The notes beneath the pieces were generated by a model. That model was not told where the DNA came from. It did no database searches and was given only the letters and a program-made list of their open reading frames with translations. This document shows positions 46,901-57,820 of a DNA stretch of 64,000 nt, piece by piece. The translations under genes and the position numbers were made by a program. This stretch comes from Euborellia annulipes (Eukaryota > Arthropoda > Insecta > Dermaptera > Anisolabididae): NCBI GenBank assembly GCA_023213315.1, contig JAKCPI010015488.1, positions 44,097-108,096 on the forward strand, given 5' to 3'. Position 1 is the stretch's first letter; every line of letters starts with the position of its first letter.

Positions 46901-49900
46901 CCGAACCCATACCCCTTGTTAGGTTATCAATATGTCACTATCTTTAACCTCTCGACCACAGGGCTTCACCGGAGATAATTAAATATATTCCGATATCTTT
47001 TAAAAAAAATAGAGTCAGTAAATTTTACATCTTTTGTATTTGTTCTATTTTTTAATAATGAAAAATATTGTGAACACTGATTGCTTTTACGACAAATTAT
47101 AAAAATAATTTTTAATACCAGTATTATTTGAAAAATACACAACATAGCCACAGGAAAAGTAGCAGGAGCAGCCAAAAATATAAAGCCTGCTATCTCAACT
47201 GGTCATCTTATACTGTGTATATATTTATATTTATTATATAAGAGTTGGTCAACAATGTATAATATATCCACTATGACACTCTCATAATGACCTTTCGCCA
47301 GCTCTGAGGATGGTTCAAATACGGAACCGAAACGTCAGCTATTTGAATTAAATGCATCTCTCATTTCTATCTTCTTATTAAACAATTTTGGAGGACTGAT
47401 GATGGGAAAATAAAATTTCCCCGAAACGTCTCATTAATTTGTGAAAATCTGAGGCTTTTTATTTTTGGCTGCTCCTGTTTCTTTTTCTGTTGTATAAACA
47501 AACAGCCAATGACTTTATTGATACACAAACATAGCTTTATTTTTTATAAAAATAGTTTTCACGTTACTTACTGGGAAAACTTTGAGGAGCAATTGATTGA
47601 GCAAAGTTGATATTGCATTGTATAATCCTTGAGCTATTCCAGAAGCTAAGAGTATAATCCAAAATGGCTTTGAAGAGAGAATTCGCTTAAATGAAGCAAA
47701 GTAAGGAGGTCGGGGGGCTAGACGTCGTTTCAACTCCGCCTCCGATGGGGGACACCTCGGAGCGCCCTTGAAAACTATCAACATCAAACTCGCATTTGTA
47801 TTTCATTTAAAATGAGAGAGAAAAAAACAAACAAATTCTTAGTGAAGAAAAGCAATTCAATCAGAAATTATTAGTTTAGTTGTGACTTTATGTGATTCGA
47901 TTTCAAATATTTGACATTGCAGAGTTCTGCAGAGAAAAATTACGCAAATAATCTATTCTAGAAGACCTCTAAAAAATTTTAGAAATGTAAACTAAACAAA
48001 TACACACAGATGACTATGAAATCTACATTATATTTTTGAGGGTGAATTTCTGATTTTGCATGAAATTACATCCACCTGTATTTATTTGAACAACTAATTG
48101 TCGTGAGAAAGGTTGCGATTGATTAATTAAATAAGAAGAAATTTTATTAAAATTTTCAACTGATTTTATTCCTGTCTGTTATCTTAATACATAGTAGCTT
48201 AAGCGTAGCCAGACGAGGGCAGGGGGTCGATGCCCCCTGAAATTTTTTTTCAAGTTTCTTTTTATAATTAAATCGTTTTATTTAATCTTTAAACAAGCCT
48301 CCAATTCACTACATTAATTTTAATTTTTTTTTATTTAAATAAATAATTAATAATTTATGTATATATTAATTGCATACCCCCCTCGTCCTAACGAGTGGTT
48401 GCCTCCCCCCCCTAACAAGATATTTGACTACGCCCTTGCATTGTAGTACTTAAGGTACAAAATAGCCTCATCTAATATCATTAAAAATAATTTAATCCTT
48501 CTAATCAATAAATGATATATTATGACCTCTAGTTACCTGGGAACGGCATTTCTTCTTTCACAAATTATCTCTACGTGGGAGTACAAAAATTATGAAGTGA
48601 ATCAAAATTTCATTAGCCTAAATAAACATTTACCCTTGCAAATTGAGAAAATAAGAGAAAAGGAGTTTTGTTTTTCATTAAAATAAATCGACTAAAATGT
48701 GTAAAAAATGATTAATTTATAAAAATGACCAATGGAGGGAGGGGGTGCTAAAATTTCCTCTTTTCTTATTCCACTTATTCTGATTGAAGTCGTTTATTCA
48801 CTTATAATTAAATTCAATACTTACAGAGAGCAATCAGTAACATGACAACGGTACAAAATATTGCCACAATATAATGAAGCCTCTTTATATCATATCCAAT
48901 TTCTTCGATGTTTTCATGAATGCTCACAATTAATGGACTCAGCATAAATCCAAATGAACAACCGATCTAAAACATGAAAATGTCTATGAATATTTATTAA
49001 AATAACCATATTCTTAAATTTATTCGATTTTGTTTGCTAGTAGACAACCCAAATGGATTTTTTACTTTAAATTATTGGATTCATGTCATAAATCCAATGT
49101 TAAAATTTTGATGGATAAGTGTTGAGGCCCACTAAGTCCAAAAAAGTGGGTTCCGCAAAATGCTTTCTCTGTTGTAGGTTCTCGTTGAAACATTTTGTAA
49201 ATTAAAATTAGTGTTTAATTTGTATTAAATCTCTCTGTCTGTGTATGAACTAAATATCTCAAGAACAATAAGAGCTAGGTAGTTGAAATTTGATATTAAA
49301 GTTTCCTGGCACTTAACCCAAAGCTTTTGAACAAAATCGAAAAAGGGTACTAGTACTTTACTGATGTAGGCCCCTACCTTTTTTTTCAATCATCTCTGTA
49401 TCAATTTTAATTAAAATTTATAAATCAATTATTTTTTAGATGCTCTTTAAAATGTGTATTCTCATTTTGCTTGAAGCACACTTTACTCTTGTACTTCATA
49501 GGAAAGAGGAGAAATAGTTGCCAACAAAATATAAATATTTTCTACGAGGGTCAAACTCTGTTTGTTTACGATTTTTTCATTCCAAGAGAGTGGCGTCATG
49601 GAGCTCCTCCTTTTGTAAAAGTTCTTTGGGAACAAACCATTTATAAATATTTATATACAGTATATAAATAAAGCAGTATAAATACCAGGGGAGAGCCTGG
49701 CAAATTGTATAGTTTCTGACTAAACTAATTTCTAAATTAGTTTAGTCAGAAATACAATTTGAAAACAAAACAAAATGAATGTGAACTAGGTTCTATGCTC
49801 TCAACATGGCTGCTAAATAGAAAAATACAAGCAAAGAGGAGCTTCATGACGTGGACCAATCAAAAACTGTGCACGGAAAATGGTTTGTTTACTAGTTTCT

Positions 49901-52716
49901 GGCCAACCTTTGAATTTTAACGACTTTGCAATTCTAATGTACTGCAGGAAACTAAATATATATTGACACCAAAAATCTGGTGTGACAAACATAGAATACA
50001 ATTTTCAATTAGTAAGAGAAAGTCGTATACTAGTCAGTTTTTTTTATTTATTTATTTTTTTTTATTACTATAAAAATGAAGACCTTCTGTATGTGATTTA
50101 TGCGATTGTTTTTGGATGACTTAGGGTGCCAGGTTGGAAAGAAAGACGAGAGGCGAAATAAAACAGCTGGTCCTTTTATCTCTAAGAATAAAGGTTAGAT
50201 AAGAAGCTTTTGCTTCTCTTTTCTCTTTCTAACCTGGCTGCCACTCATCTAAAAACAATCGTTTATTTATTAAATAATTCAAAACTTTCATTTTTATAAA
50301 AATTTATTTTTAACATTATCCAACCAAATTCGCAATAAAGTTCTCTTCTTTTTGAAAAATATTACATTATATTTTTAGAAGGGTAAAAGCTTCTAGAGGA
50401 AGTTACGCCTCATTTAATTTCATTTTTTATTTTTATAATCCACTTGGTAAATAAAAATAAAAAGAAAACAATAAACAGATCAATATCTTCACTTTGGACC
50501 ACTTTTTATTATCAAAAATGTTTTCTCCATTTCTACTAAATCGACAAAACTTATCTATCAAATTTAGTCACGAGACCTTGTTTTGGTTCTTGAGATATCG
50601 TTTTAACATACAAACTGACAGCTTAACTTAATATATTCATCAAAATCATGGATTCGAATTTTTTTTCTTCTAAGAGGATTAAGATATTTTACAACCCTAT
50701 TCCTTTCTTTTGGTTTAAAGATCAAATTTTTCTCTCTCACTCGTTCTTTTCTTTAAAAAGATATATTCAACAATTTTAATTAAACTTTAAAATCTCATCA
50801 AAGTTTATGATTTATGAATAATAATAAAATAGAAACTTTTCTAAAAGTGAAATAGTAGTATATTAGAAAAAAAATAAAAAATGGAAAAATTATTAATAGT
50901 ATAAATTTTTTATTTTTTAATAACGAATCCATAAGCGAAGTTTATTTATTTTAGATGAATAATTTATTAAAGGAAATTTTATTAATTAAATTGGAATCAT
51001 TAGCGCAAACTTAGCTCCGCCGGTTAGGATTTTAGAAGACCGTAGCAATTATTATACCATTGAGTGGATAAATCTATTTGTTTTTACTTGTTGGAAAGTA
51101 TATAATTGAATAACTAATTTTCGATTATTTGTCCTATAGCCTTTGAAGAGCATACGAACCATGTCTGTTATTAATTTCAACGAAGATTTACCAAAAAAGT
51201 ATACTAGTTCGCTTAGGAGCAATTAATCAAAAAATTTGTTGACGATGGAGTCAGAAGAAAAACATAAATTGTGTAATTTTATTCAAATCAACAGCTTCAC
51301 GGATGAATATATGCCTTTTTTGACACAACCCCAGCTCTGATGATGGTCCAAACCCTGGGATCGAAACGTTAGCCGTGGGCTGAAAATCAATAAAGAAATT
51401 ACATTGGCTGCATTTCCTTCTTGTTTTCTTACCTGTTTCAATATAATGCCGTTTCGGCTCTGAGGAAGGCCAAAACGTCAAACACAATTTAGTTTCCGCT
51501 CTGAGAAAGGCTAAAACGTCATACATAATGACGTTTCGACTCTAAGGAAGGCCAAAACGACATACACAATGATGTTTCGGCTCTCAGGATGGCCGATACG
51601 TCATAGTAATCATACATTCGCTCTTTGGAAATTAATAAAAATAAATAAAATCTGTAGATAATGCAGTCAGAAGAAAAACATGAATTGTGTACCCAATTTT
51701 AATTTATTCAAATTAACATCTTCACGGATGAATACAATGGGCCGTCCTCAGAGCCGACTGACGATAATTGAAGTTTATAATTTTTTACGCAATCGTGCAA
51801 CAGTGACTGTTAGAATCATACACCTTGATTATTGACAATCGATACTGAGGATGGCCTTGGAAACGTTTGCCGTGAAGGATTTAATTATATTATAAATAAA
51901 ATTAGCTTCACAAGTCTTGTTTTTTCTTCAACTTTATTACACCTAACCTACAGCCACAGCTCTTCGTCAATAAAAAAATCTAGTTTTTAGGGGGTTTCAG
52001 TAAGATAAGACACCCCAAGTCTATTTTGCTGTTGATCTTTTGACCTTCGTCAGATGAATTTGTGATGTAAAGGACAAAATATACTGGTTCTTTAAGATTT
52101 ATTAGTCAAATAAATTTTATCGCTCTGGATGGCAAGCCTAGATTTTCTAGATTAAACTAGTCTAAGGGGGATTAGTTAATTTTCAAGTAACTTACCTGAT
52201 TTCCAATAAATTGAAGAGCGCATGCCGTTGAGATTTGCTCAGGCGGGAACCATAGTGACGCAACTTTAGGTGGTAGACTAAGCATAAACACTTGAGATAC
52301 GCCGACAATAAAATGAGCAACGAATGCGAGTGGGAATCGATTTCGTCCCACTGAGAAAAGCTTCATCCAGGACCCAATTGCCACACCAAGAGTTCCGGCG
52401 AGTAACGACGGCCGCAATCCCTGCCACAAATACAACCCAATAATACCTCCAAGCAGCCAATTACCAACCAAATTAAATCAGGTACATATATATCGACGAG
52501 GCCCATTGCAGGTACGATAAACAAAATATAGCTGGCCATCCAATTGAGCGAAGTCCATTCCACCGCGATATGAGACACCTCATAATACATAGTAATTATA
52601 TTCTCTATGATACTATATTGAATCCATTGTCCTGATGAGGAAATAGAATAAAGGCAAAAGATGAGAAGTATAAACCAACGTCGTTTGTACACACGCACTT
52701 CCATATTATCATCCAT
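40973..52716 (-). CDS. FLVCR: FLVCR1/2-like major-facilitator transporter (SLC49 family)
   Basis: Exons from high to low: 52716-52486, 52420-52196, 48966-48825, 47774-47572, 44488-44274 and 41318-40973. All junctions are in phase and give 453 aa. Exon 1 has VYKRRWFILLIF and GQWIQYSII (TM1, W31), diagnostic for FLVCR1/2. TM2 ends VPAMGLVDIY and runs over a 65-nt intron into GLRPSLLAG. Exon 2 continues KVASLWFPPEQISTACALQF and GNQ (Q152). CPPSEAE heads the central loop. GLYNAISTLLNQ, VGRIGL and FEFSLELTYPELEG-like text (FIEFSLELTYPELEG) are later family motifs. Hydrophobicity supports 12 membrane spans. Vertebrate FLVCR1 and FLVCR2 carry choline (and have been linked to heme) across the plasma or mitochondrial membrane. 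Substrate here is inferred. The start ATG is preceded by an in-frame stop and an acceptor-like aaaag, so an upstream 5' exon cannot be excluded. Other introns are 1-3 kb and full of repeats. Confidence 0.92.
41700..42545. repeat. Foldback-family copy with a SINE inside
   Basis: Left part contains the ctgctgcgacagtcacacca palindrome and the giant repeated segments up to tttcaagggcaaaatgag. The right part continues with aaaatgagaatatattatac and ends tagataaaagaaagtaaaaa. The SINE separates the two halves. In FLVCR intron 5. Confidence 0.65.
41939..42164 (+). repeat. tRNA-derived SINE with target duplication
   Basis: Flanked by caaaatgag at 41930-41938 and 42165-42173. Head: ggcttggtgtaggggttagc and B box GGTTCGGATCC. 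Then the motif ggtctgagttgccgaaaaaa, a gtgtgagtgtg tail and poly(A). A recent LINE-mobilised insertion. Confidence 0.8.
43145..44190. repeat. Composite: foldback family, Penelope-like and SINE-like repeats
   Basis: 43145-43460 matches the left half of 60456-61591. 43480-43610 has inverted ends (aggaaaattaaattcac ... gtgaatttaattctcct) around ctgaagatgacac/gtgtcgaaat, a ribozyme-like arrangement without the GTC. 43865-44065 is the minus-strand copy of the repeat at 281-455. 44105-44190 is the ctggtgtgac-type palindrome. All in FLVCR intron 5. Confidence 0.55.
44802..45120. repeat. Inverted repeat with arms of about 125 bp
   Basis: tataataaaaaaaacttaaa at the left and its complement at the right, with aataaaagcatt, ctctctttttagttcaattt and ttatgacttaaaataaaa mirrored between the arms. 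The centre is about 60 bp. It lies in FLVCR intron 4. Confidence 0.65.
45230..45520. repeat. Tandem duplication, unit about 140 bp
   Basis: catcaaaaatgacccttnnnt, ctctagctcatcgngaagtc and tagattaattcgcg occur twice in the same order, 45255 and 45395 onward, with moderate divergence. Confidence 0.65.
46337..46488. mobile_element. 152-bp hAT-like MITE, C/G-run ends
   Basis: Ends catggggttaactag and ctagttgcgcccatg. Flanking octamers gttatatg and gttatgtg match at seven of eight positions. A C-run lies inside each end. In FLVCR intron 4. Confidence 0.6.
47299..47341 (+). ncRNA. Hammerhead-like motif, N7 = G variant
   Basis: CAGCT, core CTGAGGA, stem II GGTT...AACC, GAAACGTC, AGCTA. The variable core base is G here and A at 1932, the position that is free in hammerheads. 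Stem I pairs over at least 4 bp. Confidence 0.4.
47390..47437 (+). ncRNA. Hammerhead-like motif with CTGATGA core
   Basis: Core CTGATGA (47396-47402) in the textbook form, stem II GGGAAA...TTTCCC, GAAACGTC (47423-47430). Stem I is weak. It follows the 47299 motif after about 50 bp. Confidence 0.4.
48202..48437. mobile_element. Probable diverged hAT-like MITE
   Basis: Left end cttaagcgtagccaga and right end gactacgcccttg are partial inverted repeats. The flanks catagtag and cattgtag could be a mutated duplication. G- and C-runs lie inside. In FLVCR intron 3. Confidence 0.4.
49060..50035. repeat. Foldback-family fragments with a 61-bp hairpin
   Basis: 49060-49530 resembles the left half of 60456-61591, and 49940-50035 the ctggtgtgac centre. 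Between them, 49701-49761 is a near-perfect hairpin (caaattgtatagtttctgac mirrored, arms about 29 nt, loop of 2). In FLVCR intron 2. Confidence 0.55.
50106..50262. repeat. 157-bp foldback element
   Basis: gcgattgtttttggatgac at the left mirrors gtcatctaaaaacaatcg-like sequence at the right, with ccaggttggaaagaaa / tttctaacctgg inside. No duplication was found. Confidence 0.6.
50263..51300. other. FLVCR intron 2, AT-rich stretch
   Basis: No exon, repeat family or structure that I can name beyond homopolymer runs. Confidence 0.4.
51331..51376 (+). ncRNA. Hammerhead-like motif with CTGATGA core
   Basis: CCAGCT, CTGATGA (51337-51343), GGTCC...GGGAT, GAAACGTT (51363-51370), AGCCGTGG. Stem I is reduced to about 3 bp and the cleavage triplet is GTT, still within the allowed NUH pattern. 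Confidence 0.35.
51450..51605. repeat. Tandem array of a ribozyme-like 41-bp unit
   Basis: Four diverged units, each like acgtttcggctctgaggaag followed by gccaaaacgtcatacacaat. The unit contains both gacgtttcgg and its complement, so each unit can pair within itself or with neighbours. In FLVCR intron 2. Confidence 0.6.
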
Positions 52717-54185
52717 CTTTTAGACGATAAACTAGCCATTAACTGTGAATGGTAATGTGCTTTAAAAACGACTTACTTTGTTAGTATATATCATCTGATT
52801 ATTTGTTCGGGGATTTTTTTTTATCATTTCTTTAACAAACATACCATATATTAAACTCAATTTCATTGATGCACCTAACGTGTCATTTAACACTTATTTT
52901 TTATTCAACCATTTGACGAATTTCATCACCATCATGATATTAAATAAAAATACATTGAATTGATTTATTGATTGAATGGTTATTTTGCAAATTACGCTCA
53001 TCTAATTTAAATAATTAAATTAAATAGGAACATAAATCATGTCATTCAAATTCTTAAACAAATATGGTTCTGCCAGGAACGTCATTTGGGTGAGATGAAG
53101 GAGATTAATTTGTTTTAAAATAGAGTGCGTTACGCCTTCTTCTAATCTTTGGATATAGAGAAATAAAATTAAGATATCGTTATTTTTACATAAAATAAAA
53201 AACCCTTGTATATTAATTATTTTTTAAATGACTAAATCTTGAAATGGCTACATATTTTGAATAAATTTGTCTATTTTATAAAAGTGGAAAAATGGCTGTA
53301 GTATATTAATCTTAAAGAAAGGAGATGTGCAGCCAGAGGAATAATTTTTTTTTTTTTTTAATTCTTTTGGTCGACTTTTCGATCGCGTCTTTCTTCGGGA
53401 CCAAAGGTTGTTATGAAATACAAATAGATGTTATCGTATGAGATATAAAATATTTATACAACTTTGAATATTGTTTAAATATTTTATATCTCACACGATA
53501 ACGTCTATGTGTATTTCATAACAGTCCCGAAGAAAGACGCGATTGGGATCCGAAACCTCGATGAAAAGAATTAAAAATTTTTTTTTATTCTCCTTTTCTT
53601 ATTTTTCTAAAAATTGTTGAATTTTAGAATAGGATGCTCAGGGGCCCACATCTTCTGGGTATGTGGATGTCAACCACGAGCTACCCGTGCTGGGACTGAC
53701 ATTCCTTCTGTTCTTTACATGTCTGTCCCACTCCTATATTTTCAAAAGGCGTAAACGGGTCGGCCTGTTCTATTTCTTCCGGTCTCAAAAAAATATTCCA
53801 TTCCGCCGATCCCGCACTGTGGGAATAAGGCTAGGGAAATAAGAAGTTAAATTTCGGCCAAAATTGACGTTTCGGACAAAATTTATTTACCCTACAGACA
53901 ATTAAACGAATTTTTATTTAATAAAACTATTCAAATACTAGCAGCGCTGCCTGTCTTCGGTGGATTAGTTACACTGTATATCTGTCAGAGGCACGTTGTT
54001 TTTTAATAGAAAATATTCCTTATCAAAATACCTTGCAGTAGTTTTTTTTTTTTTAAGTGAAACTTTTATTTTTTTTTTGTCTTTTTCTGCAGGCGAGTAT
54101 AAAGTATTTTGTACTTTTGAAAATTTATTCATTTGATCGAATAGTTGGAGGGTAACCTTCCTTGGCTGTACCCTCTCAACTCTAA

Positions 54186-54188
<3 letters not shown>
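52717..54188. other. Region upstream of FLVCR
   Basis: The FLVCR promoter or 5' UTR exons should lie here, but no element is clear. 53360-53573 is a foldback: aattcttttggtcgac and gtctttcttcgggac mirrored at the right, with a caaatagatgttatcgtatg-type inner arm. Its ends (cccgaagaaag, ccgaaacctc) recall the Penelope-like elements but the ribozyme core is lost. Confidence 0.5.
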
Positions 54189-54217
<29 letters not shown>

Positions 54218-54470
54218 GGAATGGGTACATAAGGTCTGAAGACCTATAATGACCAGTGGTAATATGCAGCTAGGAATATATTTAAAAAAAAAAAATAAGA
54301 AAAAAGGAAAGCATAAAAGGGGAACTAAACTGCGGGAACTGAGAAGATGTCTATTGAGATTAGACTAGAAAGTCTTGTAGGTTTCGGGGAAGATAAACGC
54401 AGGGAGCTTGTTCCAATCACGGGAGGTCATGGGGACAAAAGAAGTTTGAATTGACTGGTTCTGTTAGTCG
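54189..54470 (-). mobile_element. 3' end of a non-LTR retrotransposon (LINE), degenerate
   Basis: The minus strand reads SIQTSFVPMTSRDWNKLPAF and then IFPETYKTF-stop-SNLNRHL, the Trp-Asn-x-Leu-Pro ...F...L..HL tail found at the end of many reverse-transcriptase ORF2 proteins. A short 3' UTR follows, then a 29-nt poly(A) (T29 at 54189-54217 on the plus strand). The internal stop shows that it is dead. Confidence 0.65.
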
Positions 54471-55852
54471 TGAGTTGGACAGCATAGGGATTATGAATCA
54501 TGGCAGAACTTTTGTAGAAGAATTAAAGGCGTGTTCAGGACGGTACAAGACAAATTACAAAATACAACACAAAATTTTAATAAAATAAAATAAAAAAAAA
54601 TTGTTCCAAAAGTCATATAATGAAAAATCTCATTTGCCTCCAAACTCCCCCAAACTAGAAATCTGACTGCTGTCGAGAATAATAATAAGGCATATAAAAA
54701 AAAGAAAATATATAATAACAAGGTCATTTATACTTTTTTTTTTTTTTTTTAAGAATGACAACCCAAATTATATCATAGTCAAGGTGTTTAAAATCCTTTG
54801 TCAATTCTATTTAAGATCTTTTATAATTTCTTATGCAATCTACCATTTGCCATCACAATCTATTAAAATACTGATTTCTATTTATCTAAGGCTCTGGTGG
54901 ATTTCTTTATTATTTTTTTTTTATTAAAACCATCAATAATATACAATATATTATAGGGTGGTCCTTATTTATAGGGGTCAAAATTTTTTTTTAGAAATTT
55001 AATAGCAGATTCTATTGCATTAAAAAATAATGTCTGCAAAATTTGATCTCATTTGTAAAAGAGGAACTCGGGGTCCATCGCCTTTGAATTATGAGAATTT
55101 TCAAAGTTTTCTTAAAACTAAGCATTCCCTTTATTTTCGTCCCCAAGGGACTAAATTAATTTCACATTCGAATAAAACTAGAAATTTATTATTTATTTCT
55201 TAAAATTACCTTAATTAATACATAATTAATAGAACTAATAAGAAAAGATTTCAATAATTCCTCAATTTTAATTATGCTTAAAGCATTTGAATCTATAGTG
55301 TCAAAAAGGTCATTCAAACTATCTTTAAATTCTTTCTCGTCGTTAGGCTAATCTTTAAAAAACTTATGTTCAAAATAGTTTCAACAATACAACCTTTCTT
55401 TAATCATTCGCTTTAGTGTATGTTGTCAATAGCAATTTTGCTGACTTCTAAAAAAACTAAACCGGGACTTGATAGAATTTCAAATTTTGCTCCAATCACA
55501 CTGTTTTAAAACAGTGAGGAAATGACGGTTTTTTTAAGGACAAGTTTCTTGTGCTAGGGATCTAAATAATATCCCGTGGACTAATTAGGATAGAATAAAA
55601 CATGCGCCTTGAATTCTGATTCTAAAGAGAGATAGATTAAATTGTATCATCTGTCAAAGTTCCTCAGCATAAATCTGTGATTATTAGAGCCCGGATGTTC
55701 ATGCACAATCAAACCTTAAATATGCATGCATTAATGCACTCTAAAATGATCAAATATGCACAATGGAGGGGAAAACAGTAAAAATATGTACTATATATAT
55801 CACAAATTGAGTCGCATTTTATATTATTTCTTATTTTCTCTAAATTTTGCCT
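54471..55852. other. Intergenic stretch, no gene recognised
   Basis: AT-rich with long T runs near 54735 and 54915. Short hydrophobic frames on the minus strand show no family features. Confidence 0.4.
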
Positions 55853-56030
55853 TTCGGCATAGCTCAGTGGGAGAGTTTCTGTCTCTTGAGTTTGCATCCC
55901 TCATCTCGTGCAACACTTGTCCCATTCGACAAAAATTTATTTCAATTTAATTAGCTACCAATAAATGTAGCTAAATGGCCTACAAATCCGAAAAAGACCT
56001 CAAGTTTAAAAAAAAAAAAAAAAAAAAAAA
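55853..56030 (+). repeat. tRNA-derived SINE, Ala-like head
   Basis: The head ggcatagctcagtgggagag is an excellent A box. The body runs through atttatttcaatttaattag and a motif ggcctacaaatccgaaaaag, ending in a poly(A) of about 22. The ggcct...ccgaaaaag motif relates it to the other SINEs here. Confidence 0.65.
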
Positions 56031-57418
56031 CTAGCTTTTTGACAACTATCGTGTTTTTGGGTATAAAACCCAAAAAGCTTAACCAATACATTCATAAAGC
56101 TTTTTCTATTTTTTCTACAGTTTGAACGACCTTACATATATACAAATCAAGTACAATACAAATTTTGAAGTATTAATTTTTAAAATTTTATATTAAATAA
56201 AATTTAATTTAATTTCCAAGAAAAATATTTTTCTCAAATCTCGGGAGTAATTACCCCAAAGGACGTGTATAGATCTATCCACCAAAATCTCGACATCGAA
56301 TTTTTGACATGAATCCAATACTTTCTCTATATATATGTTTATCAAACCAGGGAGCGCAGCCCCTGGCTAGACGGATTTGCGACTAGTTACTAAATAATAA
56401 TAGAGAAACAGAGTATTTTAAATATTTTGGTTCAAAAGTGCAAGACCCACATACTAACACTAATAACAGTAATTAAATTTGTTTCAAGATAATTATTCTC
56501 AAAGTTGAAAAATTGTTTCTATCCACCCCATTTTATGGTACCACATTTTGTAATATGATGAAATCCAAAAATTTGGTCTGTTTTTGCTTTCAAGGAACGA
56601 GCCAAAATAACCAATTATTAATTTTTCGATTAATGACTTCACAACTTCTAGAGATGAACTTACCTGAGCAATTAAATCATATTAATGTCTGGAACAATTA
56701 ATCAAAAAAATTAATTAGTGAGTTGGTCATTTTTTGCCTATCTTCCAGCCAGCAAAGGGAATTTCAACGAGTATATACTATGTAGTATATAAAAACTTTT
56801 TTCATTTATTTTCATCTATTTATATCAATTTTACAATGCTATTGTAATTTCATTTTTCCCCCTCTTTGACGTTAATTAATAAAAGATATTAAATTTTAAA
56901 ATTTCATTTTTTCAAATGATTAAAATATAGAGACTATTCATTTTAATGACTCTAAAAGAGTAACTTTGTTCACATTTTTTTTTTACAATTTTAATCAATG
57001 CTTGAATTTTGTTTAAGACATGTTTTGAGTGAATAATAAGTACCTATTTCAAAGAAAGAAGCAATAGGACCTCATTTGTTTTTTGTTGTAGTAATAAGAC
57101 CCCATTAGTGGAGGCGACGTGAATTTATGGTCTCCCACCCTCGTCACACTCGGGTTGTTTAATTGAAAGATATCTTATGATCGTTTTTGTTAGTGTTAGA
57201 ATGTCCCTTTCAACCCATGGACATTCACAGGAAAATTTTGTATAGAAAACCTTATATTCAAGTGTTATATCACTTATCTCATCAAACATGAATGAAATTA
57301 ATTAATTAATTAATAATAAGTTAATAATATCAATATAAACCAAACAATTCACCGTTGGCTAGTAACTATTCTTAAGTTTAATTTAATTATCATCTAATTA
57401 TTAGATAAATAAATAAAT
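56031..57418. other. Intergenic stretch, no gene recognised
   Basis: About 56265-56340 is a foldback-family end (ctcgacatcgaatttttgac, ctttctctatatatatg). The 62-codon frame at 56513-56701 has no recognised domain. The rest is AT-rich. Confidence 0.4.
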
Positions 57419-57555
57419 AACACTAGGTTAAGTTTCAAAATAATTTTATTTTAGCTTATGCACATTTATTATAGTTTGTGTCATAGCTTTGACGTATTAA
57501 CGTCGAAATGCAAATAAGCTGAAATAAAAACTTTTTTGAAACTTAACCCAGTGTT
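57419..57555. repeat. Small inverted-repeat element
   Basis: aacactaggttaagtttcaa at the left and ttgaaacttaacccagtgtt at the right enclose attttagcttat / aaataagctgaaat and a tgacgtatt-aacgtcga centre. Confidence 0.6.
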
Positions 57556-57621
57556 TTTTTTATTTATCTATAATTATATATATGATAATTTTTTTTAGTA
57601 ATAAATATTTCGACCTTATTG

Positions 57622-57820
57622 TTTTTTTTTTTTTAACACACTTTTCTCATTCACACACACATACACACAGTTTTTTTTGGCAACTCAGGCCATATGACTT
57701 TATACGATACTTGTATATCTCGACACAAAAAATCTGGCGTGACAAGCACAGAACACAACTTTTGATTACTGAAGGTAAGAGAAAGTTGTGTGCTGTGCGT
57801 CAGTCACACCAGATTTTTTA
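57622..57820. repeat. SINE tail (minus) plus foldback-family centre
   Basis: 57622-57700 carries gtgtgtgtgaatgagaaaag in reverse and the motif ggcctgagttgcc. 57722-57820 is the palindrome ctggcgtgacaagcacagaa ... gtcacaccagattttt. Confidence 0.6.

Larger units (their letters stand above)
47190..47440. repeat. Penelope-like foldback fragment
   Basis: The right-arm sequence of 1859-2033 recurs (tatttattatataagagttg, ccactatgacactctcataa, aacggtcagct-like segment). A second motif follows near 47390. In FLVCR intron 4. Confidence 0.6.

Noticed and set aside
51450..51605. CRISPR-like array
   Set aside because: Direct 41-bp units without distinct spacers, in an animal intron. This is a diverged tandem repeat.
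52363..52485. Apparent frameshift or read-through in the first FLVCR frame
   Set aside because: A 65-nt GT-AG intron restores the family frame, so no mutation needs to be assumed.
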